Positions 1-7,718 of a stretch of DNA of 38,240 bases are shown here, piece after piece. How positions within the stretch are numbered: position 1 is the stretch's first letter; each line of letters begins with the position of its first letter. The position numbers and the translations under genes are program-made. Below the pieces are notes generated by a model that was not told where the DNA came from, did no database searches, and worked only from the letters and a program-made list of their open reading frames with translations. The DNA comes from Sphaerisporangium cinnabarinum (lineage in GTDB: Bacteria; Actinomycetota; Actinomycetes; Actinomycetales; Cellulomonadaceae), in the NCBI GenBank assembly GCA_003052455.1, contig QAPD01000034.1, positions 1 through 38,240 of the forward strand, read 5' to 3'.

Positions 1-13
1 CCTGGAGGGCGAC

Positions 14-1507
14 ATGACCACCCGAACCCCCGAGCAGCCCGACGACGCGGACCTGGAGCGCCTGCGCGCGGCCGACCCGGCCGCGGACGCGACCCCGGAC
101 GCCACGGCCCTGGAGGCCGCGGTGCGCGACCGCGTCCCCGAGGCGTTCGCCCGCCCCGCGACGACCGGCCCGGGCGCCGCTCCCGCGGAGCTCTCGGCCG
201 CGGCCGGGCTCGCCGGGGCGGACGGCCCGACGGCCGCGCTCGTCGACGAGCTCGCCGAGCGCCGCGCGCGCCGGCTGCGCCGTCGGGCGCCGCTCCAGGT
301 GGCGGCGGCCGTGGTAAGCGCGCTCGTCATCGGGACGGGCGGCTACGCGCTCGGCGCCGGCGAGTGGGGGACCGCGGCGGGCGACTCCGCCGCGGAGAGC
401 ACGGCGCTCGCGCCGATCCGGCTCAGCAGCGCGGACGCGCCCGCGTCGGCCGACGCGCCGGCGGGGGCGGACGCCTTCGCGGGCGGTGCCGCCACCGAGG
501 AGGGCCTCGCCGCGAGCTCCCGCGCGACCGCCGACATGGCCTATCCCGGGGGCTGGGGCGGGCGCACCGTCTTCCACGCCGAGGGGCTGTCGTCGGACGG
601 CGCCCGCGCGGACGCGTGGGCCTACGACGCGGCGGGCGTGTTCTCGCAGGAGACGGCGCGCCGCGTCGCCGACGCCCTCGGGGTCCCGGGCGAGGTGCGC
701 GAGGAGTACGGGTCGTACGCGGTCGGCTCGGCCGACTGGACGGGACCCACGGTCTCGCTCCAGCCGGACGGCCTCGCGAGCGTGAGCTTCAACGACCCGG
801 CCAAGGACCCGTGGGGCTGCGTCGTCGTGACGCCGATGCCCGCCGAGGAGGGCGACGCGGTCAGCCCGTCGACCGAGCCGGGCACGTGCGAGGAGGCCGA
901 CCACGGCGCCCCGCCGAGCGGCGCCGAGGCCGGCGACCGGCTGCGCGAGGTGCTGGGGTCCCTCGGCCTCGATCCCGAGGGCTACGAGATCGTCGCGGAG
1001 GAGCAGCCCGTGGACCAGGGCGCCCCGCGCGCGACGACGGTGACGGCGGCCGAGGTGGTCGACGGGCAGCGCACCGGGACGCAGTGGAGCGCGACGTACT
1101 CGGGTGCGGGGCTCGCGTCGCTCTACGGGAGCCTCGCGCCGCGCGTCGCGATCGGCGCGTACGACGTCGTCAGCCCGGCCGAGGCGGTCGAGCGGCTCGG
1201 CGACCCACGGTTCGGCGGGGGCGGGATGATCGCGTGGGCCCGCGAGGACGTGCAGTCCCTCCCGGAGACCGCGTCCGAGCCCGAGGCCCCGACGGTCCCG
1301 CCCACCGTGGGGGAGGGGGCGCGGTTCGCCTGGCCCGTCACGGACGTGACGATCACGGACGCGCGCCTGGGCCTCGCGGTGCAGTACCAGCCGGACGGCG
1401 CGGCCGTGCTGCTGCCCGCGTACGAGCTGTCCGACGCGGACGGGAACGTCTGGTCGGTCGTGGCCGTGGTGGACGACCAGCTCGACTTCACGCCCGCTGC
1501 CGGGTGA
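14..1507 (+). CDS. single-pass membrane protein, possible anti-sigma-like regulator
   Basis: This is a 497-residue protein of unknown function. The first ~90 residues are acidic and alanine-rich and end in an arginine cluster (residues 83-91). One membrane segment follows (about 93-113), then a ~380-residue outside domain with no motif I recognise. The positive-inside pattern places the N-terminus in the cytoplasm. The start ATG has GGAGGG (4-9) just upstream. The layout of a short cytoplasmic head, one helix and a large outside domain is that of anti-sigma factors or sigma-associated membrane proteins, and the gene upstream of the window may be a sigma factor. This is inferred from layout alone. 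I see no zinc-binding HxxxCxxC motif, so a ZAS-type anti-sigma factor is not supported. Confidence 0.8.
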   Translation: MTTRTPEQPDDADLERLRAADPAADATPDATALEAAVRDRVPEAFARPATTGPGAAPAELSAAAGLAGADGPTAALVDELAERRARRLRRRAPLQVAAAVVSALVIGTGGYALGAGEWGTAAGDSAAESTALAPIRLSSADAPASADAPAGADAFAGGAATEEGLAASSRATADMAYPGGWGGRTVFHAEGLSSDGARADAWAYDAAGVFSQETARRVADALGVPGEVREEYGSYAVGSADWTGPTVSLQPDGLASVSFNDPAKDPWGCVVVTPMPAEEGDAVSPSTEPGTCEEADHGAPPSGAEAGDRLREVLGSLGLDPEGYEIVAEEQPVDQGAPRATTVTAAEVVDGQRTGTQWSATYSGAGLASLYGSLAPRVAIGAYDVVSPAEAVERLGDPRFGGGGMIAWAREDVQSLPETASEPEAPTVPPTVGEGARFAWPVTDVTITDARLGLAVQYQPDGAAVLLPAYELSDADGNVWSVVAVVDDQLDFTPAAG

Positions 1508-1520
1508 CGGAGCACGACCC

Positions 1521-1548
1521 GGCGGTCGGTATCGTGATACCGACCGCC
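1521..1548. terminator. 13-bp perfect palindrome, terminator or operator
   Basis: GGCGGTCGGTATC (1521-1533) and its exact reverse complement (1536-1548) are separated by only two bases, GT. It begins 13 bases after the stop of the membrane-protein gene, so an intrinsic terminator without a T-tract is the simplest reading. A two-base loop is poor for an RNA hairpin, so it could also be a protein-binding palindrome. Confidence 0.55.
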
Positions 1549-1606
1549 AGGTCGGCTTCGCCTGCGCGCTTTTGCACGTTGCAAGCATCCGAGGTCACGA
1601 AAGTGG

Positions 1607-1640
1607 CCACGCTTTTGATTGACCACCGACAAAAGTGTGG
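1607..1640. promoter_or_regulatory. inverted repeat operator over the ebo promoter
   Basis: CCACGCTTTTG (1607-1617) and CAAAAGTGTGG (1630-1640) are inverted copies matching at 10 of 11 positions, with 12 bases between them. They surround the -35 box. A third CGCTTTTG half-site lies at 1567-1574, followed by a small palindrome TTGCA-CGT-TGCAA (1572-1584). The arrangement suits a dimeric repressor. No regulator gene lies next to the operon, so the protein is unknown; a ROK- or LacI-type regulator is only a guess. Confidence 0.5.
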
Positions 1641-1647
1641 TTAGGGT
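1619..1647 (+). promoter_or_regulatory. predicted promoter of the ebo-type operon
   Basis: A -35 box TTGACC (1619-1624) and a -10 box TAGGGT (1642-1647) are separated by exactly 17 bases. This is the best vegetative-type promoter upstream of the operon and leaves a leader of about 130 bases before the ATG at 1787. Confidence 0.6.
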
Positions 1648-1786
1648 CGCAGCAGACCGAGCGCCACCGGGTCGGAGAGCGAGCAGAGCGACCCTCTCCC
1701 GGGGCGTGCGGTCCGACGGTGGCAGGGAGGCCATCGTCGTCGTGATCGGCGGCGCCGCGGCGTCCGCCGTCGGAACGGGAGCAACG

Positions 1787-3034
1787 ATGCACCACTTCGC
1801 CCCTGACGGATCGTCGGACCGCCCCGCCCCGGACGCGCGCACCGGGCTGTGGCTCGTCGGCGCCCGCGGCTCGGTCGCCACCACCGCCGCCCTCGGCCTC
1901 GCGGTGATCGCCGACGGGCGCGCGGAGCCGACCGGGTGCGTCACCGCGGGCGAGCCCTTCGCCTCCGCCCCGCTGCCCGCGTTCGGCGACCTCGTCGTCG
2001 GCGGCCACGACATCTCCGACGTGTCGATGGTCAAGCGTGCCGAGCTGCTCGTCGAGGCCGGGATGATCGCGCCGCGCCTGCTCACCGCCGCGCACGCCGC
2101 GCTCGAGCGGGCCGACGCCGAGGTGCGTCCCGGCTACTCCGCCCACCCCGCCGAGGGCAGCGCGCGCGAGTCGCAGCAGGCCGCCGCGGAGCGCCTCGCG
2201 GCGGACATCGTGGACTTCCGCGAGCGCCACGGCCTCGCCCGCGTCGTCGTCGTCGACCTCGTGTCGACCGAGCCGCTGCCCGAGCCCGCGCCCGAGCTCT
2301 CCGACCGCGACCTGCTGCGCGCGGCGCTCGCGGACCCGGAGCGCGCGGTGCTCCCGCCGAGCTCCGTCACCGCCTACGCCGCGCTCCTCGCGGGCGCCCC
2401 GTTCGCCGAGTTCACGCCGTCGGCCAGCATGCACCTCCCGGTGCTGCTCGAGCTCGCCGAGGAGCGCGGCGTGCCCGTCGCGGGCCAGGACGGCAAGACC
2501 GGCCAGACGTGGCTGCGCACGATCCTCGCCCCGGCGTTCGGGGCCCGCGGGCTGCGCGTCCTGTCCTGGGCGGGGGCCAACCTGCTCGGTGGCGGGGACG
2601 GCGCCACGCTCGCCGACCCGCAGGCGGTGCAGAGCAAGCTCGTGTCCAAGTCGCGCGGGCTCCAGGACCTCACGGGCAGCGACGTCACGCCGCTGCACAT
2701 CGACAACGTGCCCGACCTCGGGGACATCAAGGTCGCGTGGGACCACGTCCACGTCGAGGGCTTCCTCGGCTCGCGGCTCACGCTGCAGACCACGTGGTCG
2801 GCGTACGACTCGATGCTCGCCGCGCCGCTCGTGCTCGACCTGGCGCGCCTGCTCGCGCTCGCGGACGCGGCCGGGTACGCCGGCCCCGTCCCGGAGCTCG
2901 GGTTCTTCTTCAAGGACCCGTGGGGCAGCGGCGTGCACGACTTCGCCGCGCAGACCGTCGCGCTGTCCGACTGGGTCCGCGCGGCGACCGCCCGGGTGGG
3001 CGGCGACGCGACCGCCGCGGCCGACCGGTCGTGA
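1787..3034 (+). CDS. inositol-3-phosphate synthase family cyclase
   Basis: This 415-residue protein belongs to the myo-inositol-1-phosphate synthase family, cytosolic NAD-dependent enzymes that cyclise glucose 6-phosphate. The N-terminus has a Rossmann loop, LVGARGSVATT. The catalytic domain carries the family's lysine-containing GQDGKTGQT segment, and the C-terminus has FKDPWGS. The ATG at 1787 is chosen because conserved sequence starts shortly after it and GGGA precedes it; in-frame upstream sequence to 1619 looks non-coding and contains the promoter. It is first in a seven-gene ebo-type operon and overlaps eboC by four bases (GTGA). Its sequence looks diverged from housekeeping mycobacterial-type synthases, and its substrate may differ. 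In other ebo clusters a dehydroquinate-synthase-like cyclase (EboD) is present; this protein may take that role, which is inference. Confidence 0.85.
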   Translation: MHHFAPDGSSDRPAPDARTGLWLVGARGSVATTAALGLAVIADGRAEPTGCVTAGEPFASAPLPAFGDLVVGGHDISDVSMVKRAELLVEAGMIAPRLLTAAHAALERADAEVRPGYSAHPAEGSARESQQAAAERLAADIVDFRERHGLARVVVVDLVSTEPLPEPAPELSDRDLLRAALADPERAVLPPSSVTAYAALLAGAPFAEFTPSASMHLPVLLELAEERGVPVAGQDGKTGQTWLRTILAPAFGARGLRVLSWAGANLLGGGDGATLADPQAVQSKLVSKSRGLQDLTGSDVTPLHIDNVPDLGDIKVAWDHVHVEGFLGSRLTLQTTWSAYDSMLAAPLVLDLARLLALADAAGYAGPVPELGFFFKDPWGSGVHDFAAQTVALSDWVRAATARVGGDATAAADRS

Positions 3035-3960
3035 CGGGCTCCCTCCACGACCACCTGGACCTGGTCCGCGCCCCCGCGGTCCTCTCGGTGGTCGGTGACA
3101 CGCTCGCGGGCGCCGCGGCGGCCGGGCACGCGCTCACGCCGCGCCGTGCGCTCCTGCCGGTCGCGTCGGCGTGCCTGTACGCGGGCGGCATGGCGCTCAA
3201 CGACTACGCGGACCGGCACCTCGACGCGGTCGAGCGGCCCGAGCGGCCGATCCCGTCGGGCCGCGTGACGGAGCGGCGTGCCCTCCAGGTCGCCGTCGGA
3301 CTCACGGCGGCGGGCGTCGGGCTCGCCGCCGCGGGCGGGGGAGCGCGCGCCCTCGCCGTCGCCGTCCCGCTCGCCGCGAGCGTGTGGACGTACGACACGG
3401 TCGCCAAGGAGCGCGCGGCCGGTCCTCTCGTCATGGCCGCGTGCCGCGGGCTCGACGTCCTGCTCGGGGCCGGCGTCGGGCACCTGCGTGCCGCGCTGCC
3501 CGCCGCGGCGGGGATGGCCGTGCACACCGCGGGAGTCACGTACCTGTCGCGCGGCGAGGTGCACGGCACGACGTCGTCCCTCGCCGCGGGCGTGGCCACG
3601 GCCACCGCGGTGGGCGGGGCGGTCGTCGGCGCCGGTGCGCTGCGCCGAGCACGCACGACCGACGGCGGCGCGAGCCGCCGCGTGCGCGTCGCGACGGCGG
3701 CCGCCGGGGTCGCGGCCGCGGGCGCCTATGCCGCGACGTGCCTGCCCCGGCAGGTCGACGCCGCGATCGCGCCGTCCGCGCAGAACGCGTTCGCCGCGAC
3801 CAAGGCCGGGATCCGCGCGATGCTCCCGCTGCAGGCGGCGTGGTCCGCGCGCGGGGGGAGCCTCGCGTCGGTCGGGGTGCTCGCGGCCGTGGAGGTCGCC
3901 GGGCGTCTCCTGCGCCGGGCGGGCCGGGCCCCGGGTCGCGCCGAGATGAGCGAGACGTGA
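3031..3960 (+). CDS. eboC: UbiA-type prenyltransferase EboC
   Basis: This 309-residue integral membrane protein of the UbiA superfamily would transfer a polyprenyl group from a prenyl diphosphate to an acceptor at the membrane. The first aspartate-rich motif is intact (NDYADRHLD), followed by RPERPIPSG. The second conserved region reads YDTVAKE, retaining the first Asp but without the usual second one. Many Ala/Val/Gly-rich helices follow. The GTG start at 3031 overlaps the stop of the cyclase gene (GTGA), so translation is coupled. The name rests on family features plus position beside EboA, EboB, EboE and EboF. The natural acceptor is not known; a cyclitol made by the upstream enzyme is my inference. 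Confidence 0.85.
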   Translation: MTGSLHDHLDLVRAPAVLSVVGDTLAGAAAAGHALTPRRALLPVASACLYAGGMALNDYADRHLDAVERPERPIPSGRVTERRALQVAVGLTAAGVGLAAAGGGARALAVAVPLAASVWTYDTVAKERAAGPLVMAACRGLDVLLGAGVGHLRAALPAAAGMAVHTAGVTYLSRGEVHGTTSSLAAGVATATAVGGAVVGAGALRRARTTDGGASRRVRVATAAAGVAAAGAYAATCLPRQVDAAIAPSAQNAFAATKAGIRAMLPLQAAWSARGGSLASVGVLAAVEVAGRLLRRAGRAPGRAEMSET

Positions 3961-4871
3961 CCGCGGACGCCGTCCCCGGGGGCGGGATGCCCTTCACGCT
4001 CGGGTACGGCACCAACGGCTTCACCGACCACCCGCTCGACGTCGCGCTCGACGTGCTCGCGCACGAGGGGTACGGCGCGGTCGCGCTCACGCTCGGCTTC
4101 CCGCACCTCGACCCCTTCGCGGACGGCTGGGAGGACGAGGCCGCGGCGCTGCGCGCACGGCTCGCCGCGGCGCACGACGGCGCGGGGATGCGGGTCGTCG
4201 TCGAGACGGGCACGCGGTTCCTCCTCGACCCGTTCCGCAAGCACCGCCCGACGCTGGTGGACACCGACGCCGACGCCCGGCTGCGGTTCCTGCGGCGCGC
4301 CGTCGAGATCGCCGCCGCGCTCGACGCGGAGTGCGTGTCGTTCTTCTCGGGGGTCCTGCCCGACGACGTGACCCCCGGCGAGGGCTGGTCGCTCCTGCGC
4401 GAACGCCTGCCCGCGCTCGTCGAGCACGCGCGCGACCACGGCGTGCGGCTCTCGCTCGAGCCCGAGCCGGGGATGCTCGTGGAGACGGTGGGCGACGCCC
4501 TGCGGCTGCGCGACGAGCTGGGGGGAGACGGCGGCGACCTCGCGGACCTCGGCGTCACGGTCGACGTCGGGCACTGCCTCGTCGTCGAGCCCGACGGCGT
4601 CGTGGGCGCGCTGCGCGCGGCCGCCCCGTACCTCACGAACGTGCAGCTCGACGACATGCCGCGCACGCACCACGAGCACCGCCCGTTCGGCGAGGGCGAG
4701 ATCGACCTCCCGCTCGTGCTCGGCACGCTCGCCGACGTCGGGTACGCCGGCGTCGCGGCGGTCGAGCTGCCGCGCCACTCGTACGACGCCCCCGGCCTCG
4801 CGCACCGCAGCATGACAGCGCTGCACCGCGCGTGGGACGACCGCCCCCACCACCCCCAGGAGGTGCCATGA
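3957..4871 (+). CDS. sugar phosphate isomerase/epimerase-like TIM barrel protein
   Basis: This 304-residue protein is of the xylose-isomerase-like / AP-endonuclease-2 TIM barrel family. Likely metal ligands are visible along the sequence: SLEPEPG (Glu), TVDVGHC (Asp, His), NVQLDD with HHEHRPFGEGEID (His, Glu), and AVELPRH (Glu). Such proteins isomerise or epimerise sugars and cyclitols, so it could act on an inositol-like intermediate. The GTG start at 3957 overlaps the eboC stop (GTGA); an ATG at 3987 is a possible alternative. Its C-terminus overlaps eboA by four bases. It is an extra member beyond the usual ebo set and is a second, shorter TIM barrel besides EboE. The substrate is unknown. 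Confidence 0.8.
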   Translation: MTADAVPGGGMPFTLGYGTNGFTDHPLDVALDVLAHEGYGAVALTLGFPHLDPFADGWEDEAAALRARLAAAHDGAGMRVVVETGTRFLLDPFRKHRPTLVDTDADARLRFLRRAVEIAAALDAECVSFFSGVLPDDVTPGEGWSLLRERLPALVEHARDHGVRLSLEPEPGMLVETVGDALRLRDELGGDGGDLADLGVTVDVGHCLVVEPDGVVGALRAAAPYLTNVQLDDMPRTHHEHRPFGEGEIDLPLVLGTLADVGYAGVAAVELPRHSYDAPGLAHRSMTALHRAWDDRPHHPQEVP

Positions 4872-5569
4872 CCGAGACCACCCGCCCCGACGCCCGCACG
4901 GCGGACGGGACCGCCCCGGGCGAGCGCTGGCTCGCCGAGGCGCGCGCCGCCGTCGTGCAGGACCCCGCGGCCGTGACGCGCGCGTTCGCGCTCGCGGGCC
5001 GCCAGGTGGGCCGCGCGCCCGTCCGCCCGGACACCGACCCCGCCGGGGTCGTGCACGGGACGGTCGACGACGCCGCGCGCGCCGACCTCGTGGTCGCGCT
5101 CGCCGAGGCCACCGGTCGCGGCGGGGCCGACGGCGACGCCGCCCTCGCGGCGCGGCTCGCGGACCTCTACCAGCACGGCGACACCGCCGAGCGGCGGGGC
5201 GTCCTGCGCGGTCTCGACGCCCTCACGCAGCGGGGGGCGCTGGCGGACGACGCCGCGCCGTCGGTCGTGGCGGTGGGCCGGGACCTCGCCGCGGACGCGC
5301 TCCGCACCAACGACCAGAGCCTCGTCGCGGCGGCCGTCGGGCCGTTCGCGGCCGCGCACCTCGACCCGCACGCGTGGCGCCACGCCGTGCTCAAGCTCGT
5401 CTTCATGGGCGTGAGCCTCGACGCCGTCGCCGGCCTCGACGACCGCGCGGACGACGAGCTCGCCCGCATGGCGCGCGACTTCGCCGCCGAGCGCCGCGCC
5501 GCGGGCCGCGTCGTGCCCGACGACGTCGCCCGCCTCGCCCCTGACGTCACCACCGGGAGGACCGCCTGA
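4868..5569 (+). CDS. eboA: EboA domain-containing protein
   Basis: This 233-residue cytosolic protein has no catalytic motif that I recognise. The EboA family pattern shows in the helical middle: LYQHGDTAERRGVLRGL, then a run containing TNDQSLVAAAVGPF, then WRHAVLKLVFMG. EboA proteins are a mark of ebo clusters; in cyanobacteria the cluster is needed to export the scytonemin monomer to the periplasm, but the protein's biochemical role is unknown. A strong AGGAGG (4858-4863) precedes the ATG, which overlaps the upstream stop. The gene ends one base into eboB. Confidence 0.85.
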   Translation: MTETTRPDARTADGTAPGERWLAEARAAVVQDPAAVTRAFALAGRQVGRAPVRPDTDPAGVVHGTVDDAARADLVVALAEATGRGGADGDAALAARLADLYQHGDTAERRGVLRGLDALTQRGALADDAAPSVVAVGRDLAADALRTNDQSLVAAAVGPFAAAHLDPHAWRHAVLKLVFMGVSLDAVAGLDDRADDELARMARDFAAERRAAGRVVPDDVARLAPDVTTGRTA

Positions 5570-6447
5570 TGCGCATCTTCGACCCCCACATCCACATGAC
5601 CAGCCGCACGACGGACGACTACGAGGCCCTGTACGCCGCGGGCGTGCGCGCGCTCGTCGAGCCGGCGTTCTGGCTGGGCCAGCCGCGCACGAACGTGGGG
5701 TCGTTCCTCGACTACTTCGACGCGCTCCTGGGCTGGGAGCGGTTCCGGGCCGCGCAGTTCGGCATCCGGCACCACGCGACGATCGCCCTCAACCCCAAGG
5801 AGGCGAACGACGCGCGGTGCCGCGAGGTGCTCGACGAGATCCCGCGCTACCTGCTCAAGGACGGCGTCGTCGCCGTCGGCGAGGTCGGGTACGACTCGAT
5901 GACGCCCGAGGAGGACGAGGTCTTCTCGCGCCAGCTCCAGATGGCCCGTGACGCGGCGCTGCCCGTGCTCGTGCACACCCCGCACCGCGACAAGCTGTCG
6001 GGGACGCGGCGCACGCTCGACGTCGTGCGCGAGTCGGGGATCGCGCCCGAGCACGTGCTCGTGGACCACCTCAACGAGACCAACGTCGCGCTCGTGCGCG
6101 ACGCGGGCGCGTGGGCCGGGTTCTCGATCTACCCGGACACGAAGATGGACGAGGACCGCATGGTCGCGATCCTCCAGGAGCACGGCACCGAGCGCATGAT
6201 CGTGAACTCCGCCGCCGACTGGGGCCGCTCCGACCCGCTCAAGACGCTCAAGACGGGGCAGGCGATGCTCGCCGCGGGCTTCACCGCGGACGACGTCGAC
6301 CAGGTGCTGTGGCGCAACCCGGTCGAGTTCTACGGGCAGTCGGGCAACCTCGTGCTGGACCCGGTTCCCGGCTTCGTCGAGGGGGACCTCCCCACCCCGG
6401 GCGTGGAGTTCGAGGGCTCCTCCGTGCTGCGCGGCGCGCGGGCGTAG
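5569..6447 (+). CDS. eboB: TatD-family metal-dependent hydrolase EboB
   Basis: This 292-residue amidohydrolase-superfamily TIM barrel is of the TatD type. All metal-ligand motifs can be seen: DPHIH at the N-terminus (His7, His9), GEVGYD (Glu), VHTPH (His), VDHLNE (His) and SAADWGRS (Asp). TatD proteins are usually nucleases or phosphodiesterases, but the EboB substrate is unknown. The ATG at 5569 shares one base with the eboA stop, and GGGAGG lies ten bases upstream. A 17-base gap with a new ribosome site separates it from eboE. Confidence 0.87.
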   Translation: MRIFDPHIHMTSRTTDDYEALYAAGVRALVEPAFWLGQPRTNVGSFLDYFDALLGWERFRAAQFGIRHHATIALNPKEANDARCREVLDEIPRYLLKDGVVAVGEVGYDSMTPEEDEVFSRQLQMARDAALPVLVHTPHRDKLSGTRRTLDVVRESGIAPEHVLVDHLNETNVALVRDAGAWAGFSIYPDTKMDEDRMVAILQEHGTERMIVNSAADWGRSDPLKTLKTGQAMLAAGFTADDVDQVLWRNPVEFYGQSGNLVLDPVPGFVEGDLPTPGVEFEGSSVLRGARA

Positions 6448-6464
6448 CGCGGGAGGGCACCACC

Positions 6465-7718
6465 ATGCTGCTGTCGTACTGCACCAACGTCCACCCGGCC
6501 GAGCACCTCGACGGGGTGCTCGACCAGCTCGTGCGCTACGCCGCGCCCGTGCGCGAGGCCGCGGGCCTGGACGTGCTCGGCGTCGGGCTGTGGATGCCGG
6601 CCGTGCTCGCGCACCGCCTCGCGGGCTCGCCCGACGACCGCGTGCGCCTGCGGTCCGTGCTCGACGAGCACGGCCTCCAGGTCCACACGCTCAACGCGTT
6701 CCCGTACGGCGGCTTCCACGCCGACGTCGTCAAGCTCGACGTCTACACGCCCACGTGGGCGGACCCGGAGCGGCTCGCGTACACGCTCGAGTGTGCCGAG
6801 GTGCTGGCCGAGCTCCTGCCCGACGGCGTCGCGGGGTCGATCTCGACGCTCCCGCTCGCGTGGCGCGAGCCGTGGACCGACGCCGACGACGACGCCGCGA
6901 CGCGCGCGTTCGCCGCGCTCGGGGAGGGCTTGCGCGACCTGCGCGAGCGCACGGGCAAGGTCGTGCGCGTCGCGGTCGAGCCCGAGCCGGGCTGCGTGCT
7001 CGACACGGTGGACGACGTCGTGGCCTGGCTCGCGGCGCGCACGGGGCCGGACGTGCCGGAGGACCGGCGCATCGATCCCGAGCACGTCGGCGTGTGCCTC
7101 GACACGTGCCACCTCGCGGTGTCCTTCGCGGACCGCCGCGCGGGGACGGCCGCGACGGTGCGCCGCATCACCGACGCGGGCCTGCGGGTCGTCAAGGTGC
7201 AGGCGTCGGCCGCGCTGCACGTCGCGGACCCGGCCGACGACGCGGCGCGCGCCGCCGTCGGCGCGTTCGCCGAGCAGCGGTACATCCACCAGGTGCGCGA
7301 GCTCACCGCGGCGGGCGACGTGCTCGCCGCCGACGACCTGCCCGACGCGCTGGGCGGCGCGCTGCCCGCGGAGGGTCCGTGGCGCGTGCACTTCCACGTG
7401 CCGCTGCACCACGAGCCCGCCGCGCCGCTCGCCGCGACCACCGACGTGCTGCGCGAGGCGGTCGACGCCGTCCGCGCGGCGCCGCACGGCGACGAGGCCC
7501 ACCTCGACGTCGAGACGTACACGTGGGCGGTGCTGCCCGAGGGGGCCGCCACCGACTCGCTCGTCGCCGGCATCGCGGCCGAGCTGCGCTGGGCGACGAC
7601 CCACCTCGCCGCGGCGCACGACGTCGCTGCCGCCGGGACGGCGCACACCGAACCGCCCTCGGGGCCGACCGCGGACGTCGCCGCGGCCGACCCGGGCATG
7701 ACCAGGAGGACCGCATGA
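6465..7718 (+). CDS. eboE: metabolite traffic protein EboE (TIM barrel)
   Basis: This 417-residue xylose-isomerase-like TIM barrel begins with the EboE hallmark YCTNVHP. Putative metal-binding motifs are VEPEPGC (Glu), VCLDTCHL (Asp, His), VKVQAS, HFHVPLHH (His) and DVETYTW (Glu). It is larger than the other TIM barrel in the operon, with an extra C-terminal portion ending in a low-complexity Ala/Pro tail of about 30 residues. GGGAGGG (6451-6457) precedes the ATG. It overlaps eboF by four bases. The reaction is not known; a role in processing or passing on a cyclic metabolite is inferred from the cluster. Confidence 0.87.
   Translation: MLLSYCTNVHPAEHLDGVLDQLVRYAAPVREAAGLDVLGVGLWMPAVLAHRLAGSPDDRVRLRSVLDEHGLQVHTLNAFPYGGFHADVVKLDVYTPTWADPERLAYTLECAEVLAELLPDGVAGSISTLPLAWREPWTDADDDAATRAFAALGEGLRDLRERTGKVVRVAVEPEPGCVLDTVDDVVAWLAARTGPDVPEDRRIDPEHVGVCLDTCHLAVSFADRRAGTAATVRRITDAGLRVVKVQASAALHVADPADDAARAAVGAFAEQRYIHQVRELTAAGDVLAADDLPDALGGALPAEGPWRVHFHVPLHHEPAAPLAATTDVLREAVDAVRAAPHGDEAHLDVETYTWAVLPEGAATDSLVAGIAAELRWATTHLAAAHDVAAAGTAHTEPPSGPTADVAAADPGMTRRTA

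Noticed and set aside
1619-1786. A longer N-terminus for the inositol-3-phosphate-synthase-like protein starting at 1619
   Set aside because: The extra 56 residues are Arg-rich without family similarity and would overlap the predicted promoter; the ATG at 1787 has a ribosome site and fits the family start.
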